Below are positions 1 through 8,598 of a stretch of 64,000 nt of DNA, in pieces. The stretch spans positions 62,001 through 126,000 of the forward strand of contig CAZYDU010000001.1 of the NCBI GenBank assembly GCA_964646345.1. Reading direction: 5' to 3'. The position numbers and the translations under genes were made by a program. The notes beneath the pieces were generated by a model, which was not told the origin of the DNA, made no database searches, and was given only the letters and a program-made list of their open reading frames with translations. The stretch is from RGIG1681 sp964646345 (GTDB lineage Bacteria; Bacillota; Clostridia; Christensenellales; UBA1242). Within the stretch, counting starts at the first letter, position 1, and the number at the start of each line of letters is the position of its first letter.

Positions 1-1301
1 GAATAGTAAATGTATTTTTGACCTTCAGCCATTGCTTCAGTGTATTCTTTAAATGTTACAAACTTATCTTGCTTTATTGAATAATACAAAATTAAATCTT
101 GGAGTTTGTCTTTATCCATACCCCAGTTATTGTAAATTCCAACCTTTAATTGTAAACCAAAGTTTTTGAAAAATTCTTCATATCTTGGTCTATCTTCATT
201 TAAGATTGTTTCAAGTTCCTTTCTGATTTGCTTTTCAATATTTGTTGAAATTTTATGCAAAATTCTATCATGTTGCACAGTTTCACGTGAAATATTAAGC
301 GAAAGCTCACTATCAACCAAACCTTGAACAAATCCAAAATATTCAGGAATAAGCTCTTTACATTTATCCATTATCAAAACGCCATTTGAATATAGTTTTA
401 AGCCACGTTCAAAATATTTTGAAAAGAAAGCTTCTGGACATTTTTTTGGAATATACAAAAGTGCTTTATAATCAACCACACCTTCAACTGAATAATGCAA
501 ATGCATGAATGGGTCTTCAAAGTCATAGAACATATCCTTATAAAATTTATTGTAATCTTCATCAGTTAATTCAGTTTTTGATTTTTTCCACATAGGAATC
601 ATTGAGTTAATTGTTTCCCACTCGGTTTTTGTTTCAATCTTTTTGTTTTCTTGAGTTTCATCTCCAGCAACTGGAACTTTAGTCTCAAGTTTTATTGGAT
701 AACGAATATAATCTGAATAACGTTTTATAAGCTCACGAAGTTTATAAGTTTCCAAAAATTCTGAGTATTTTTCATCATCGGTATCAGCTTTTAAGTAAAT
801 TACTATATCAGTACCATTTGTTTCTTTATCAGCTTCTTTAACTTCATAACCTTCTGTTCCAGAACTTATCCAAACATTAGCTTTTGTCTCACCATAAGCT
901 TTTGAATAAACTTCAACTTTTTCAGCCACCATGAACACAGAATAGAAACCAACACCAAATTGACCGATGATATCAATATCTTCTTTCTTTTCTTTTTCAT
1001 TTTTAAAAGCAAGTGAACCGCTTTTTGCAATAGTTCCAAGGTTGTTTTCAAGTTCTTCAGCAGTCATGCCAATACCATTATCGGAAATTGTTAAAGTTTT
1101 CTTTTCTTTGTCTGCTTTGATTTTTATATCAAATTCTTCCTTCTTTAATCCTAGGTTTTCTGATAATGATTTGTAATAAAGCTTATCAATCGCATCTGAA
1201 CAGTTTGAAATAAGCTCTCTTAAAAATATTTCTTTATGCGTATAAATTGAATTAATCATCAAATCCAAAATACGTTTGCTTTCAGTTTTAAAATTTTTCA
1301 T
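1..1301 (-). CDS. htpG: Molecular chaperone HtpG (Hsp90 family), C-terminus cut by window edge
   Basis: Cytosolic ATP-dependent chaperone of the Hsp90 family. The reading frame is open from the ATG at 1299-1301 to the left edge, giving 433 residues of the usual 620-640, so the C-terminal dimerisation part lies outside. The N-terminal GHKL ATPase signatures are all visible: ELISNCSDA (residues 29-37), DNGIGM (74-79) and the GQFGVGFYS lid/glycine loop (113-121). The last codons in the window still read as HtpG middle domain (EAMAEGQKYIYY). The gene stands alone with its own promoter and a CIRCE-like operator upstream, so it probably belongs to an HrcA-controlled heat-shock regulon. Identity is certain. 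Confidence 0.97.
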   Translation of the reverse strand, partial: MKNFKTESKRILDLMINSIYTHKEIFLRELISNCSDAIDKLYYKSLSENLGLKKEEFDIKIKADKEKKTLTISDNGIGMTAEELENNLGTIAKSGSLAFKNEKEKKEDIDIIGQFGVGFYSVFMVAEKVEVYSKAYGETKANVWISSGTEGYEVKEADKETNGTDIVIYLKADTDDEKYSEFLETYKLRELIKRYSDYIRYPIKLETKVPVAGDETQENKKIETKTEWETINSMIPMWKKSKTELTDEDYNKFYKDMFYDFEDPFMHLHYSVEGVVDYKALLYIPKKCPEAFFSKYFERGLKLYSNGVLIMDKCKELIPEYFGFVQGLVDSELSLNISRETVQHDRILHKISTNIEKQIRKELETILNEDRPRYEEFFKNFGLQLKVGIYNNWGMDKDKLQDLILYYSIKQDKFVTFKEYTEAMAEGQKYIYY

Positions 1302-1340
1302 AATTTTGCACTCCTTTTTAGCAATACAATTTTTTAATTG

Positions 1341-1367
1341 TTAGCACTCTCGTATAACAACTGCTAA
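1341..1367 (-). promoter_or_regulatory. CIRCE operator (predicted HrcA binding site) of htpG
   Basis: On the plus strand TTAGCACTC, nine spacer bases, then AACTGCTAA. The CIRCE consensus is TTAGCACTC-N9-GAGTGCTAA, so one arm is perfect and the other has two mismatches. The flanking bases extend the dyad to perfect 10-base arms (1337-1346 and 1362-1371). It covers the predicted htpG transcription start and lies about 40 bases before the ATG, where HrcA would block initiation. hrcA itself is not in the window. Confidence 0.85.
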
Positions 1368-1368
1368 C

Positions 1369-1397
1369 AATATAAACCTAAAAAAAATTATTGTCAA
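1369..1397 (-). promoter_or_regulatory. SigA-type promoter of htpG
   Basis: On the minus strand TTGACA (1392-1397), a 17-base spacer and TATATT (1369-1374). The predicted start near 1362 falls inside the CIRCE element. Confidence 0.8.
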
Positions 1398-1458
1398 CTG
1401 CTTAGTGACAATATTTGTAACTTTTTTTGACGAAAAAAATAAGGTATAACTAAACTAA

Positions 1459-1588
1459 GTGTGTATTCCGTGTCATTTCAACTGAAGTGTTAGCTGAATA
1501 AAGAAATTCCCTTGGTTTTTCCCCGTCATTTCGACTTTTTTCTTTTGTGTCATTTCAAGCAAAGCAAAGCGGAGTCGAGAAATCCCCT
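1459..1588. repeat. Dispersed GTCATTTCRA/GAGAAATC repeat, copy A
   Basis: Non-coding stretch between htpG and the M16 peptidase gene. It contains CGTGTCATTTCAAC, CCGTCATTTCGAC, TGTCATTTCAAGC and ends with GGAGTCGAGAAATCCCC. The same blocks recur at 36672-36771 and 40896-41020, the last with one arm inverted. They look like a family of short, degenerate intergenic repeats. No coding frame is seen. Confidence 0.6.
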
Positions 1589-1605
1589 ATTCTATCTTTT
1601 ATAAA

Positions 1606-1634
1606 TAAAAAACACCCTTATTCAGAGTGCTTTT
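1606..1634 (-). terminator. Rho-independent terminator after the M16 peptidase gene
   Basis: On the minus strand AAAAGCACTCT-GAATA-AGGGTGTTTTTT forms a hairpin with one G:U pair followed by a T run, just after the stop codon at 1642. Confidence 0.75.
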
Positions 1635-1641
1635 GTTCCTT

Positions 1642-2898
1642 TTAAAACTCAATGTCTTCTTGCCTTAAACCTTTGCCAACCGCAACAACATTATAAACTT
1701 GTTCACTAGCAATTCGTTTTGCAAACTCATTAACTTGTTCACGTGTAACATCTTGAGTACGTTTAAAATTCTTTTCAATGTCAAAAATTTCATTAAAAAC
1801 ATTATATAAAGTGCCATTAATTTCAGCTAAATTGCTATTTGTTTCAGTACCAAATGAAAAGCATGATTTTTTCCAGTTTTTAGCTCTTTCAAGTTCTTCT
1901 TCACTTGCACCATTTTCCGCAAAATCCAGCATAGCCTTTTTAATTTCTACCATAGCTTTTCTAACATTTTTAGGTCTTGTGCCAAAAACTATTAAAAGTT
2001 CCCCAGTTTTTGTAGTCATTTCGTTATACGCATAAATTGTATAAACTAAACCCAGCTTTTCACGTATAATTTTAAATAATCTCGAATTTTGCGAACTACC
2101 CAAAATACTTGTATAAAGGTCAGCAATATATTTATCTTTATCCACAGACGTTGGGGATTTTATCACAATACAAACATTTGCTTGATTATCGTCACGTTCG
2201 ACAATATCATACTTTTTAGCAATTTGAATTGAATAAGGAGTTTTGTTAACTTCAAGTGGATTTGCTTCATAATTAAATCCTTCATCAAACCATTTTGTTA
2301 CAATTTTATCTAATTTGTCAAATTCAACATCTCCCACAACCGAAATCACACAGTTTTCAGGCTTGTAGTACTTGGTTTTATATTCAAGCAGCTGCTCTCT
2401 TGTTACGTTTTCGATTGTTTTTTCATCGCCGAGTTCATCATGAGCAAATGAAAGACCGTTGAAATAGTTCTCCATTGCTCTTTTATACATCACTTCGGTT
2501 GGCTCGTCATCGCAACGTTTCATTTCTTCAATGACAACCTGCCTTTCACGGTCAAGTTCTTCAGTATCCAACTCAGCATTAATCAAAATATTAGCATAAA
2601 TATCAAACACACTTTCAAAATTTTCAGACAAACATTTAAAGATAAATTTTGTTGAAGTTTTTGATGTATAAGCATTAAAATCAGCACCTAAAAAAGTGAG
2701 TTTATCCATAATTTCAACGGAGTTAATTGTTTTTGTGCCTTTAAAAATCATATGCTCAATAAAATGTGAAAAACCTTCTTCGTGTTTTTCTTCATTTTGC
2801 GAACCAACATTAAAAATAATATTGCTAGCAACAACTTTTTTGTCGTTTCGTTCATGGATTAATCTTAATCCATTTTTATAAACCTTTGTTTGTATCAT
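1642..2898 (-). CDS. M16 family zinc metallopeptidase (insulinase/pitrilysin type)
   Basis: A 418-residue single-unit M16B peptidase, like the Bacillus MlpA/YmxG group. The inverted zinc motif HxxEH is HFIEH at residues 45-49, and the distal zinc Glu lies in the following helix (RERQVVIEEMKR). The C-terminal half has the family's NSRLFKIIREKLGLVY substrate-cleft signature. There is no signal peptide, so it is probably cytosolic and degrades peptides. The start has GAAAGGAAATG just upstream. It is a single gene with its own terminator. The exact substrate cannot be read from sequence. Confidence 0.9.
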   Translation of the reverse strand: MIQTKVYKNGLRLIHERNDKKVVASNIIFNVGSQNEEKHEEGFSHFIEHMIFKGTKTINSVEIMDKLTFLGADFNAYTSKTSTKFIFKCLSENFESVFDIYANILINAELDTEELDRERQVVIEEMKRCDDEPTEVMYKRAMENYFNGLSFAHDELGDEKTIENVTREQLLEYKTKYYKPENCVISVVGDVEFDKLDKIVTKWFDEGFNYEANPLEVNKTPYSIQIAKKYDIVERDDNQANVCIVIKSPTSVDKDKYIADLYTSILGSSQNSRLFKIIREKLGLVYTIYAYNEMTTKTGELLIVFGTRPKNVRKAMVEIKKAMLDFAENGASEEELERAKNWKKSCFSFGTETNSNLAEINGTLYNVFNEIFDIEKNFKRTQDVTREQVNEFAKRIASEQVYNVVAVGKGLRQEDIEF

Positions 2899-2970
2899 AG
2901 CATTTCCTTTCTCGTCATTTTATAAATCTAAGTTAAACTATAATTTTTGATAAAACTAAATTAAATATCA

Positions 2971-3477
2971 TTATTTTTTATTATCTTTAAGATATTTCAA
3001 GAGTGGCACTAAACTTTCATTAATAGTTGGAACAAATAAACCTTTTTCAAGCATAGTTTTTAGTTTTTCCAAATTTATCCATTTTGCCTGATAAACTTCT
3101 TTGCGTTGAAGGCTCAATTCTTGAATCTCAAAATCTTGTTTCAAAAGCCAAATATCCACAAAATCTTTTTCACGTTTAATTGTATCAATAATTTGTGCAT
3201 TAGCGGTGTCAGGAAAAATTCCAAGTTCTTCCAAAAACTCTCTTTTGAAAGCATCTTCGCTCGACTCGCCAATCACTGCACAACCACCCGGATTTTCCCA
3301 AAGATTAGGATATGGTTCTTTTTGCTTAGCACGCCTTTGAATATAAATTTCTCCTTTACTGTTCATAATCCAAACATGAACAGATAATGCAAATCTTCCT
3401 TTAGGCATTTCTTCTCCACGTTTAATTGTTTCGCCTGTTAATTGTTTGTTTTTATCATATAAATCAATCGTTTCCAT
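2971..3477 (-). CDS. Nudix hydrolase, isopentenyl-diphosphate isomerase-like
   Basis: A 168-residue protein with a complete Nudix box: G65, E71 and REFLEELGI at 79-87 fit GX5EX7REUXEEXGU. The layout (METIDLYDKN start, RGEEMPKGRFALSVHVWI, WENPGG before the box) resembles the YfcD/IDI-like Nudix branch, which acts on diphosphate substrates of unknown identity. I see no evidence for true isopentenyl-diphosphate isomerase function. It has its own promoter and stands 72 bases upstream of the M16 peptidase gene. Family is firm, substrate open. Confidence 0.85.
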   Translation of the reverse strand: METIDLYDKNKQLTGETIKRGEEMPKGRFALSVHVWIMNSKGEIYIQRRAKQKEPYPNLWENPGGCAVIGESSEDAFKREFLEELGIFPDTANAQIIDTIKREKDFVDIWLLKQDFEIQELSLQRKEVYQAKWINLEKLKTMLEKGLFVPTINESLVPLLKYLKDNKK

Positions 3478-3507
3478 AAAATTTCTCCAAAATTAACTTC
3501 TTTTGGT

Positions 3508-3537
3508 AGTATACACCAAAATTTTAAGTTATTTCAA
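3508..3537 (-). promoter_or_regulatory. SigA-type promoter of the Nudix gene
   Basis: Minus strand TTGAAA (3532-3537), an 18-base spacer and TATACT (3508-3513), about 30 bases before the ATG at 3477. Confidence 0.6.
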
Positions 3538-3633
3538 CCATTTTTGCGTTTTTTATTAATAATTACCTAAGTTATAATTAAAATAATAAAACATAAAATT
3601 TTTTCGGTAATCATAAATTTTATTAAATAAAAC

Positions 3634-3662
3634 TTGCATAATCTAAAATTATATTGTAAAAT
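3634..3662 (+). promoter_or_regulatory. Probable promoter of tRNA-Thr
   Basis: TTGCAT (3634-3639), a 17-base spacer and TAAAAT (3657-3662) on the plus strand, about 70 bases before the tRNA. The only plus-strand transcription unit here is the tRNA. Confidence 0.5.
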
Positions 3663-3734
3663 ACAAAAGGTAAAAAGATACTAAATCTTAAACAGTTAAT
3701 ACAAATAAATTATTGTGCTTTTTACAAATTAAAT

Positions 3735-3809
3735 GCTGGCGTAGCACAGTGGTAGTGCAATTGATTCGTAATCAATAGGTCGGGGGTTCAAATCCCTTCG
3801 CCAGCTCCA
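3735..3809 (+). tRNA. tRNA-Thr (anticodon CGT)
   Basis: Folds as a full cloverleaf: acceptor GCTGGCG/CGCCAGC, D stem GCAC/GTGC, anticodon stem ATTGA/TCAAT with loop TTCGTAA, variable loop AGGTC, and T arm with loop TTCAAAT. The anticodon CGT at positions 34-36 reads ACG (threonine). The discriminator base is T and the CCA end is encoded (3807-3809). It is a lone tRNA on the strand opposite to almost all genes around it. Confidence 0.95.
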
Positions 3810-3865
3810 AATTCGATTGAAAGTGAATTCAACCCACCCCTGCTTGCGATGGGATTTTTTAACAC

Positions 3866-3897
3866 AAAAAAACGTATCAAAAAAGATACGTTTTTAT
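3866..3897. terminator. Bidirectional terminator between tRNA-Thr and plsC
   Basis: CGTATC (3873-3878), a six-A loop and GATACG (3885-3890), flanked by A runs on the left and T runs on the right. It can end plus-strand transcription from the tRNA and minus-strand transcription of the rluB-flavoprotein-plsC operon. A shorter CCCA...TGGG-TTTTTT hairpin at about 3833-3858 may be an earlier stop for the tRNA transcript. Confidence 0.8.
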
Positions 3898-3930
3898 TTT
3901 TTGTTAATTTACCATATTTTAATATTAAAT

Positions 3931-4566
3931 TTAAGATTTCTTATGCTTGCGTTTCTTACCTTCAACATATTCATCTAATTCTTTTCTTAAGTTTGCCAAA
4001 ACAAGCAAGTATCTTTCAAGATTTTCTTCCAACTCATCTTTTGTGAGACGTTTTGTATTTTCGCCAATAAGCTTAAAAGGCTTACCCACAATAATATAAT
4101 TTTGTTTTAAAAGTTTTGGTTTTTGATACATAAGCATTGGAATAATTTCACAATCAGCCCTTGATGCAAAAGACAAAAAACCTGATTTTATTTCTAATAG
4201 TTCTTTTGAACCTGATTTATTTCTAGTCCCTTCAGGAAAAATGAAAACTGGGTGTGATTTATTAAGTTCTCCCATAACAGTTTTATACGAACTAGGCGAC
4301 ATACTTTCTCTATCAACAGGTATACCACCAATACCTTTTAAAATAAAACCAACTAATTTATTTTCAAACAATTCTTTCTTTGCCAAAACTCTAAGCTTTC
4401 TTCCAAGTTTTGCATCATAAATAATAGGGTCCCAATTCGAATAATGGTTAGATGTAAAAATTACTTTTTTACCCTTCTTCGGTAAATTTTCCTTATGCAA
4501 AAGTTTTGTCGGGTGAAAAATAACGGTTGGTATAAACATAACAATAAAAGCTAAAATATAAATCAT
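3931..4566 (-). CDS. plsC: 1-acyl-sn-glycerol-3-phosphate acyltransferase
   Basis: Membrane enzyme that acylates lysophosphatidic acid to phosphatidic acid in phospholipid synthesis. 211 residues. An N-terminal hydrophobic helix (residues 1-18) is followed by the acyltransferase motifs: NHYSNWD (HX4D, H41-D46), GGIPVDRES and FPEGTRN. The C-terminus is strongly basic (GKKRKHKKS). It starts 2 bases after the stop codon of the upstream flavoprotein gene and is the last gene of the rluB operon. The assignment rests on all three motifs, although PlsC paralogues with other acyl acceptors are common. Confidence 0.88.
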   Translation of the reverse strand: MIYILAFIVMFIPTVIFHPTKLLHKENLPKKGKKVIFTSNHYSNWDPIIYDAKLGRKLRVLAKKELFENKLVGFILKGIGGIPVDRESMSPSSYKTVMGELNKSHPVFIFPEGTRNKSGSKELLEIKSGFLSFASRADCEIIPMLMYQKPKLLKQNYIIVGKPFKLIGENTKRLTKDELEENLERYLLVLANLRKELDEYVEGKKRKHKKS

Positions 4567-4568
4567 AA

Positions 4569-5804
4569 TTACCCCCTTAAATCTTTAAAATCACTTGAAC
4601 AAGTAACCGCCGTTGAAAATGCAAGTTGCAAATTGTAACCACCAGTCAAAGCATCAATATCTAAAACTTCGCCAACAAAATATAAACCTGAAACCAGTTT
4701 ACTTTTCATGTATTTTGGATTGATTTCTTTTAAATTAACTCCGCCTGAAGTAACAATAGCTGTATCAATATTTTCAAGAGATTTAAATGAAATTTTAAAG
4801 TTTTTCAACAAAAATGATAACATTTTGCGTTTTTCTTTATCTAATTGATTTGCTTTAAACGTTAAATCTATCTTTAATCTATCAGCAAAAACTTTAACAA
4901 GTGACTTTGGCAAAAATCCTTCTAATAGCGAAGAAAATTGTTTTGCTTTTAAAGAAATAATATCTCTATCAATTCTATTTAACAAACTATCATTTGATAA
5001 AGCCGGTTTAAAATCAATAAACAATTTTATATCTTTAGCATCAAACTTATTTATAAAACTGGAACATGACAAAACAATCGGTCCTGAAATGCCATTATCC
5101 GTAAAAAGCATTTCTCCAACTTCACTTTCATAAACAATCTTTTCTTTTACTTTGGCAATTAGTTTTACATTTTTCAAACTTAAACCTTGTAACGATTTAA
5201 TATCTAAATCATTCGAAATAATGGCACAAAGTGCAGGCTTAGTTTTTTCAACAGAATGTCCTAGACTTTCCGCAAATTTATATCCATCGCCAGTCGAACC
5301 AGTTGTAGGATAACTCACACCACCTGTAGCAACCACAACAGAATCAAAATTTATTTTTTCTCCATTAACCACAACACCTTGAACAACGTTTTCTTCTGTT
5401 AAAATTTTATCAACTTTTGTGTTTAGCTTAACATCAACACCCGCCCAATGCATTGCTTTTTCGAAGGCCTTAATTATATCACTAGATTTATCACTTTCAG
5501 GAAACACTCTGCCACCACGTTCGATTTTTAATTTAACACCAAGTTCTTCAAAAAAGTTGCGAGTGTCTTCAGAATTAAATCTAGTAATTGCACCCATAAC
5601 AAATTTTTTACCATTAACAACATTATTCAAAAAATCATTACCCGTACTAACATTAGTTACATTACATCTGCCCTTGCCAGTTATGTAAATTTTCTTGCCA
5701 AGTTTTTCATTTTTTTCAAAGAGTGTTACTTCATGACCTTTTCGTGCAATCATTGTTGCACACATCATACCCGAAGCACCACCACCAATTACACAAACTT
5801 TCAT
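4569..5804 (-). CDS. HI0933/YhiN (BaiN-like) flavoprotein, NAD(P)/FAD-dependent oxidoreductase
   Basis: 411 residues. The N-terminal FAD-binding motif is GGGASGMMCA (residues 7-16). Family-specific blocks follow: GKGRCNVTN, SGGVSYPTTGSTGDGY-type central motif, and the C-terminal VGEVLDIDALTGGYNLQLA FAD-contact motif. HI0933 proteins are widespread flavoproteins. One member (BaiN) is proposed to reduce bile acids, but the family function is not settled and I do not infer it here. It sits 8 bases after rluB and 2 bases before plsC, so it is co-transcribed with both. Confidence 0.88.
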   Translation of the reverse strand: MKVCVIGGGASGMMCATMIARKGHEVTLFEKNEKLGKKIYITGKGRCNVTNVSTGNDFLNNVVNGKKFVMGAITRFNSEDTRNFFEELGVKLKIERGGRVFPESDKSSDIIKAFEKAMHWAGVDVKLNTKVDKILTEENVVQGVVVNGEKINFDSVVVATGGVSYPTTGSTGDGYKFAESLGHSVEKTKPALCAIISNDLDIKSLQGLSLKNVKLIAKVKEKIVYESEVGEMLFTDNGISGPIVLSCSSFINKFDAKDIKLFIDFKPALSNDSLLNRIDRDIISLKAKQFSSLLEGFLPKSLVKVFADRLKIDLTFKANQLDKEKRKMLSFLLKNFKISFKSLENIDTAIVTSGGVNLKEINPKYMKSKLVSGLYFVGEVLDIDALTGGYNLQLAFSTAVTCSSDFKDLRG

Positions 5805-5812
5805 CTTTCCAC

Positions 5813-6520
5813 CTATATTGATTTTAAATAATTAATTTCACTTGGCTTAAGAAGTCTGCAAGTTCCACGTGTAAGCCCGCCAAGTTTAATAGTTCCTATC
5901 GACACACGTTTTAAGAAAATTACATTATAACCAAACTTATCAAAAATCTTTCTAATTTCTCTATTTTTTCCTTCGGTTATTCTAACTTCCAGTTTTGTTT
6001 TTCTATCCTTGATTTCCAAAATCTTAATTTTGCATGGACGGAATTTTTCGCCATTAATTGTTTCAACACCTTTTTCCATTTCCAAAACATCATTTGCCGA
6101 AACTTCCCCTTCAACCTTAACTGAGTAAGTTTTTTCAACATGCTTTGCAGGACGCATAATATTTTGAGCAACTTCCCCATCATTAGTAAACAAAAGTAAA
6201 CCTTCAGAATTATAATCCAATCTTCCAATAGGTTTCAAAAAATTAAATTCAGCTGGCAATAAATCCATAACAGTTTTTCTTTGTCTATCATCAGATAATG
6301 TTGTCAAATAACCTTTTGGTTTATGCATCATTAAATAAGTATATTTCATTGGAAGTGAAACTGGTTTATCATCAACCAATACCTTGTCATTTTCAGACAC
6401 ATCAAAAGCAAGGCTGGTGACCACCTTACCATTAACCTTAACTCTTTCACTCAAAACATATTCTTCACATTTTCTTCTTGATGTAAGTCCAGTACTCGCC
6501 AAAAATTTATTAATTCTCAT
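5813..6520 (-). CDS. rluB: 23S rRNA pseudouridine synthase, RluB/RsuA family
   Basis: Isomerises uridine to pseudouridine in rRNA. An N-terminal S4 RNA-binding domain (residues 1-60, MRINKFLASTGLTSRRKCEE) is followed by the RsuA-type catalytic domain with GRLDYNSEGLLLFTNDG. Asp102 is the expected nucleophile. I place the start at 6520 because MRINKFLA matches the family N-terminus. An in-frame ATG at 6538 would add six residues. Neither start has a good Shine-Dalgarno sequence, which is unusual here. It is the first gene of a three-gene operon ending at the 3866-3897 terminator. RluB fits the downstream context, but RsuA-like specificity cannot be excluded. Confidence 0.88.
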   Translation of the reverse strand: MRINKFLASTGLTSRRKCEEYVLSERVKVNGKVVTSLAFDVSENDKVLVDDKPVSLPMKYTYLMMHKPKGYLTTLSDDRQRKTVMDLLPAEFNFLKPIGRLDYNSEGLLLFTNDGEVAQNIMRPAKHVEKTYSVKVEGEVSANDVLEMEKGVETINGEKFRPCKIKILEIKDRKTKLEVRITEGKNREIRKIFDKFGYNVIFLKRVSIGTIKLGGLTRGTCRLLKPSEINYLKSI

Positions 6521-6538
6521 AACAAAAAATCCATACAA

Positions 6539-6978
6539 AAAATTAAAAAATAAGATGCAACCAAAGATTAAGTTTTTAACTTTTATACCTTATTTTCCAA
6601 TTAATATAGTATAGTTTTTTAATAAAAAAATCAAGTCATTTTCATTCAGTAAAACTTTTATTATAATGCATTATATTGTTTTAAAGACAAATAAGAATAA
6701 AATAAAAATACAAAAAATTAAACAATTTTGCCACAAAATGTATATTTTTCACATATTTTTGTTAAATTTTGCGTTTTAAAATTTAATTCATAATTATTTA
6801 ATTAATGATTTTATAGTGTAAAATCAGGTTAATATGTTATAAAAATTTACATTATAAGTTATTTTAAGGCCACAACCACACACCAATTAAATAAATTTCA
6901 TCGCAAAACTAAGATTAATAAATAAAACGCAAAATAAGTCAAAAGATTTCTAAATTTTATAGTTCTATATTAATTTTG
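6539..6978. other. 440-base AT-rich non-coding gap between rluB and gerW
   Basis: Apart from the rluB promoter at its left end I see no gene, RNA or strong hairpin. It holds two copies of the word TTTTGCGTTTT (6767-6777, and inverted at 6924-6934), discussed in the findings. No clear terminator follows gerW. Confidence 0.6.
6608..6634 (-). promoter_or_regulatory. Candidate promoter of rluB operon
   Basis: Minus strand TTGATT (6629-6634) and TATACT (6608-6613) with a 15-base spacer, shorter than ideal. It is the best candidate upstream of rluB. Confidence 0.4.
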
Positions 6979-7371
6979 CTATTTTTCTTTTGAAAAATTT
7001 TTATTGATAAAATTCGCAACTTCAGGTATTGTTTCAATTAATTTTTCAATCGCACCTTTTTGTTCTATTTTTACAAGCTCAACATTGTTTTGTTTTATAA
7101 CCAAAAACCCTATTGGTTGAACCGAGACACCACCACCTGAACCACCAGAAAAAGGATACTCAGTATCTCGTCTAATTTCTTTTAACTCTGAATAATATTC
7201 ACCACCACCAGAAACATAACCAAGAGTTACTTTTGTAATAGGAATAATTTCCAAATCTCCACTTTTAATAATTTTGCCAATTACCACATTTGAGTCAATC
7301 AATGGCTTTAAATTTTCCATTGCAGATGTCATAATATCATTGATTTTATTTATATAGATTTTATCTTTCAT
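6979..7371 (-). CDS. gerW: Sporulation protein YtfJ/GerW
   Basis: A 130-residue member of the GerW/YtfJ family, needed in Bacillus for normal spore germination and made in the forespore. The family hallmarks are present: an N-terminal MENLKPLIDSNVVIGKII helix/strand segment, a Gly/Ser-rich loop with SGGSGGGVSVQPIGFLVI in the middle, and a C-terminal helix. Its start overlaps the end of the DUF2953 gene by 11 bases, the same ytfI-ytfJ pairing known in Bacillus. It ends the site-2 protease-scpA-scpB operon. Confidence 0.9.
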   Translation of the reverse strand: MKDKIYINKINDIMTSAMENLKPLIDSNVVIGKIIKSGDLEIIPITKVTLGYVSGGGEYYSELKEIRRDTEYPFSGGSGGGVSVQPIGFLVIKQNNVELVKIEQKGAIEKLIETIPEVANFINKNFSKEK

Positions 7372-7918
7372 TTTCTATCTCCTTTAATTCACTAATTTTC
7401 TTTCCAGCACCCAATAAGCTTTTTATAATTTTAAATATACTAAAACTCACAACCAAATCTAACGTTAATTCCAAATTATTTTCACCAAAAGTTGGACTAA
7501 TATCTTTATATAATTTCACATTATCAAATTTTAAAGACAAATAGCCATAGAACGATTCAACTATAGACACAATAGTCCCACACATTATTGCAGAGGCATA
7601 AGAATTTTCTTTAAATCCACCTGTAAAAAATATTTCTATTTTTTTCACATCTAACTTTTGTAACATTTCCCCAAAAAACTTTTTCATAAATTCATCATTA
7701 AATGACCCCGATAAAAAAGTATTTTCATTCATCATTTCTAATTTACCATTCTCAAGTTCAATCTTGCCACATAACAATTTTAATATCCAGGATTTTACTG
7801 AATAATAGCATTTCATCTCAAGCAGATTCACATGTCCCATAACTCTGGTTTTAAACGGAAAGATAAAGCATAAAAATAATAAACAGATAACAAAAAAAAC
7901 TATAAGCAGATTTCTCAT
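7361..7918 (-). CDS. DUF2953 (YtfI-like) membrane-anchored protein
   Basis: 185 residues. One strong N-terminal membrane helix (residues 3-22) precedes a mixed domain that matches the general layout of YtfI, the usual neighbour of ytfJ. A second hydrophobic stretch is seen near residue 105-125. No catalytic motif is visible. The function is unknown. Translational overlap with gerW and the preceding chromosome segregation genes suggest a role in sporulation or cell-envelope events. The family call rests as much on context as on sequence. Confidence 0.65.
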   Translation of the reverse strand: MRNLLIVFFVICLLFLCFIFPFKTRVMGHVNLLEMKCYYSVKSWILKLLCGKIELENGKLEMMNENTFLSGSFNDEFMKKFFGEMLQKLDVKKIEIFFTGGFKENSYASAIMCGTIVSIVESFYGYLSLKFDNVKLYKDISPTFGENNLELTLDLVVSFSIFKIIKSLLGAGKKISELKEIENER

Positions 7919-7950
7919 ACTTATAGTTTGTGAATTTTGTATTAAATTAT

Positions 7951-8598
7951 TTATAAATCGTCATTCGTTTTTGGCGATTCGCTTTTGTTTATTTCTTCAA
8001 GTTTCTTATCTAAATCTTCTTCTTGTGGAATAACCGGTTCAAATCTGTTAAATAAACTATCTGAATACGTTTCACGAATTTTCTCAATTTGTGCCATTAA
8101 GTCTTCATATTTTGGAAGGTCTGAAACATTTGAAATATCAAATCTTTTCAAAAACTCATCTGTAGTACCAAATAATGATGGCTTTCCAACAGTATCTTTT
8201 TTTCCAACAATCTCGATTAATTTATGTTCAAGCAAAACGTTAATAGCATAGTCTGAGTTAACTCCACGAATTTCTTCAATTTCAAGTCTAGTTACTGGTT
8301 GCTTGTAAGCAATAATCGCAATCGTTTCAAGTGTTGCTTTTGTTAAATTTCTTTGCCTGATTGGATTTAGCACCGAAGTTACATAATCAACATATTTTGG
8401 GTTTGAAGAAAATTGAATTTTATTATTGAAAAGCAAAATTTGTATTCCACTTTTTTCATCATATTTTTTCTTTAAATTTTCTACCGCTTTTTCTATTTGT
8501 TTTTGCTTAACATCAAATTTTAAACATAAATCTGAAACAGGCACAGGTTCGCCCGCCACAAAACAAACGCTTTCAATTACATTTTCTAAATTCTCCAT
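7951..8598 (-). CDS. scpB: Segregation and condensation protein ScpB
   Basis: 215 residues. Part of the SMC-ScpA-ScpB condensin. Two winged-helix domains are visible, with the signature TKATLETIAIIAYKQPVTRLEIEEIRGV-type central block (about residues 85-112) and the GRPSLFGTT-like segment (GKPSLFGTTDEFL). It starts on TAATG, sharing one base with the scpA stop, so the two are translationally coupled. An acidic, low-complexity tail ends the protein. Confidence 0.96.
   Translation of the reverse strand: MENLENVIESVCFVAGEPVPVSDLCLKFDVKQKQIEKAVENLKKKYDEKSGIQILLFNNKIQFSSNPKYVDYVTSVLNPIRQRNLTKATLETIAIIAYKQPVTRLEIEEIRGVNSDYAINVLLEHKLIEIVGKKDTVGKPSLFGTTDEFLKRFDISNVSDLPKYEDLMAQIEKIRETYSDSLFNRFEPVIPQEEDLDKKLEEINKSESPKTNDDL

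Noticed and set aside
279..294. parS-like AGTTTCACGTGAAATA (14 of 16 bases of the ParB site)
   Set aside because: It lies in the htpG codons for the conserved Ile-Ser-Arg-Glu. A similar sequence at 45700-45715 lies in hslU codons for Val-Ser-Arg-Glu, so preferred codons TCA CGT GAA explain it.
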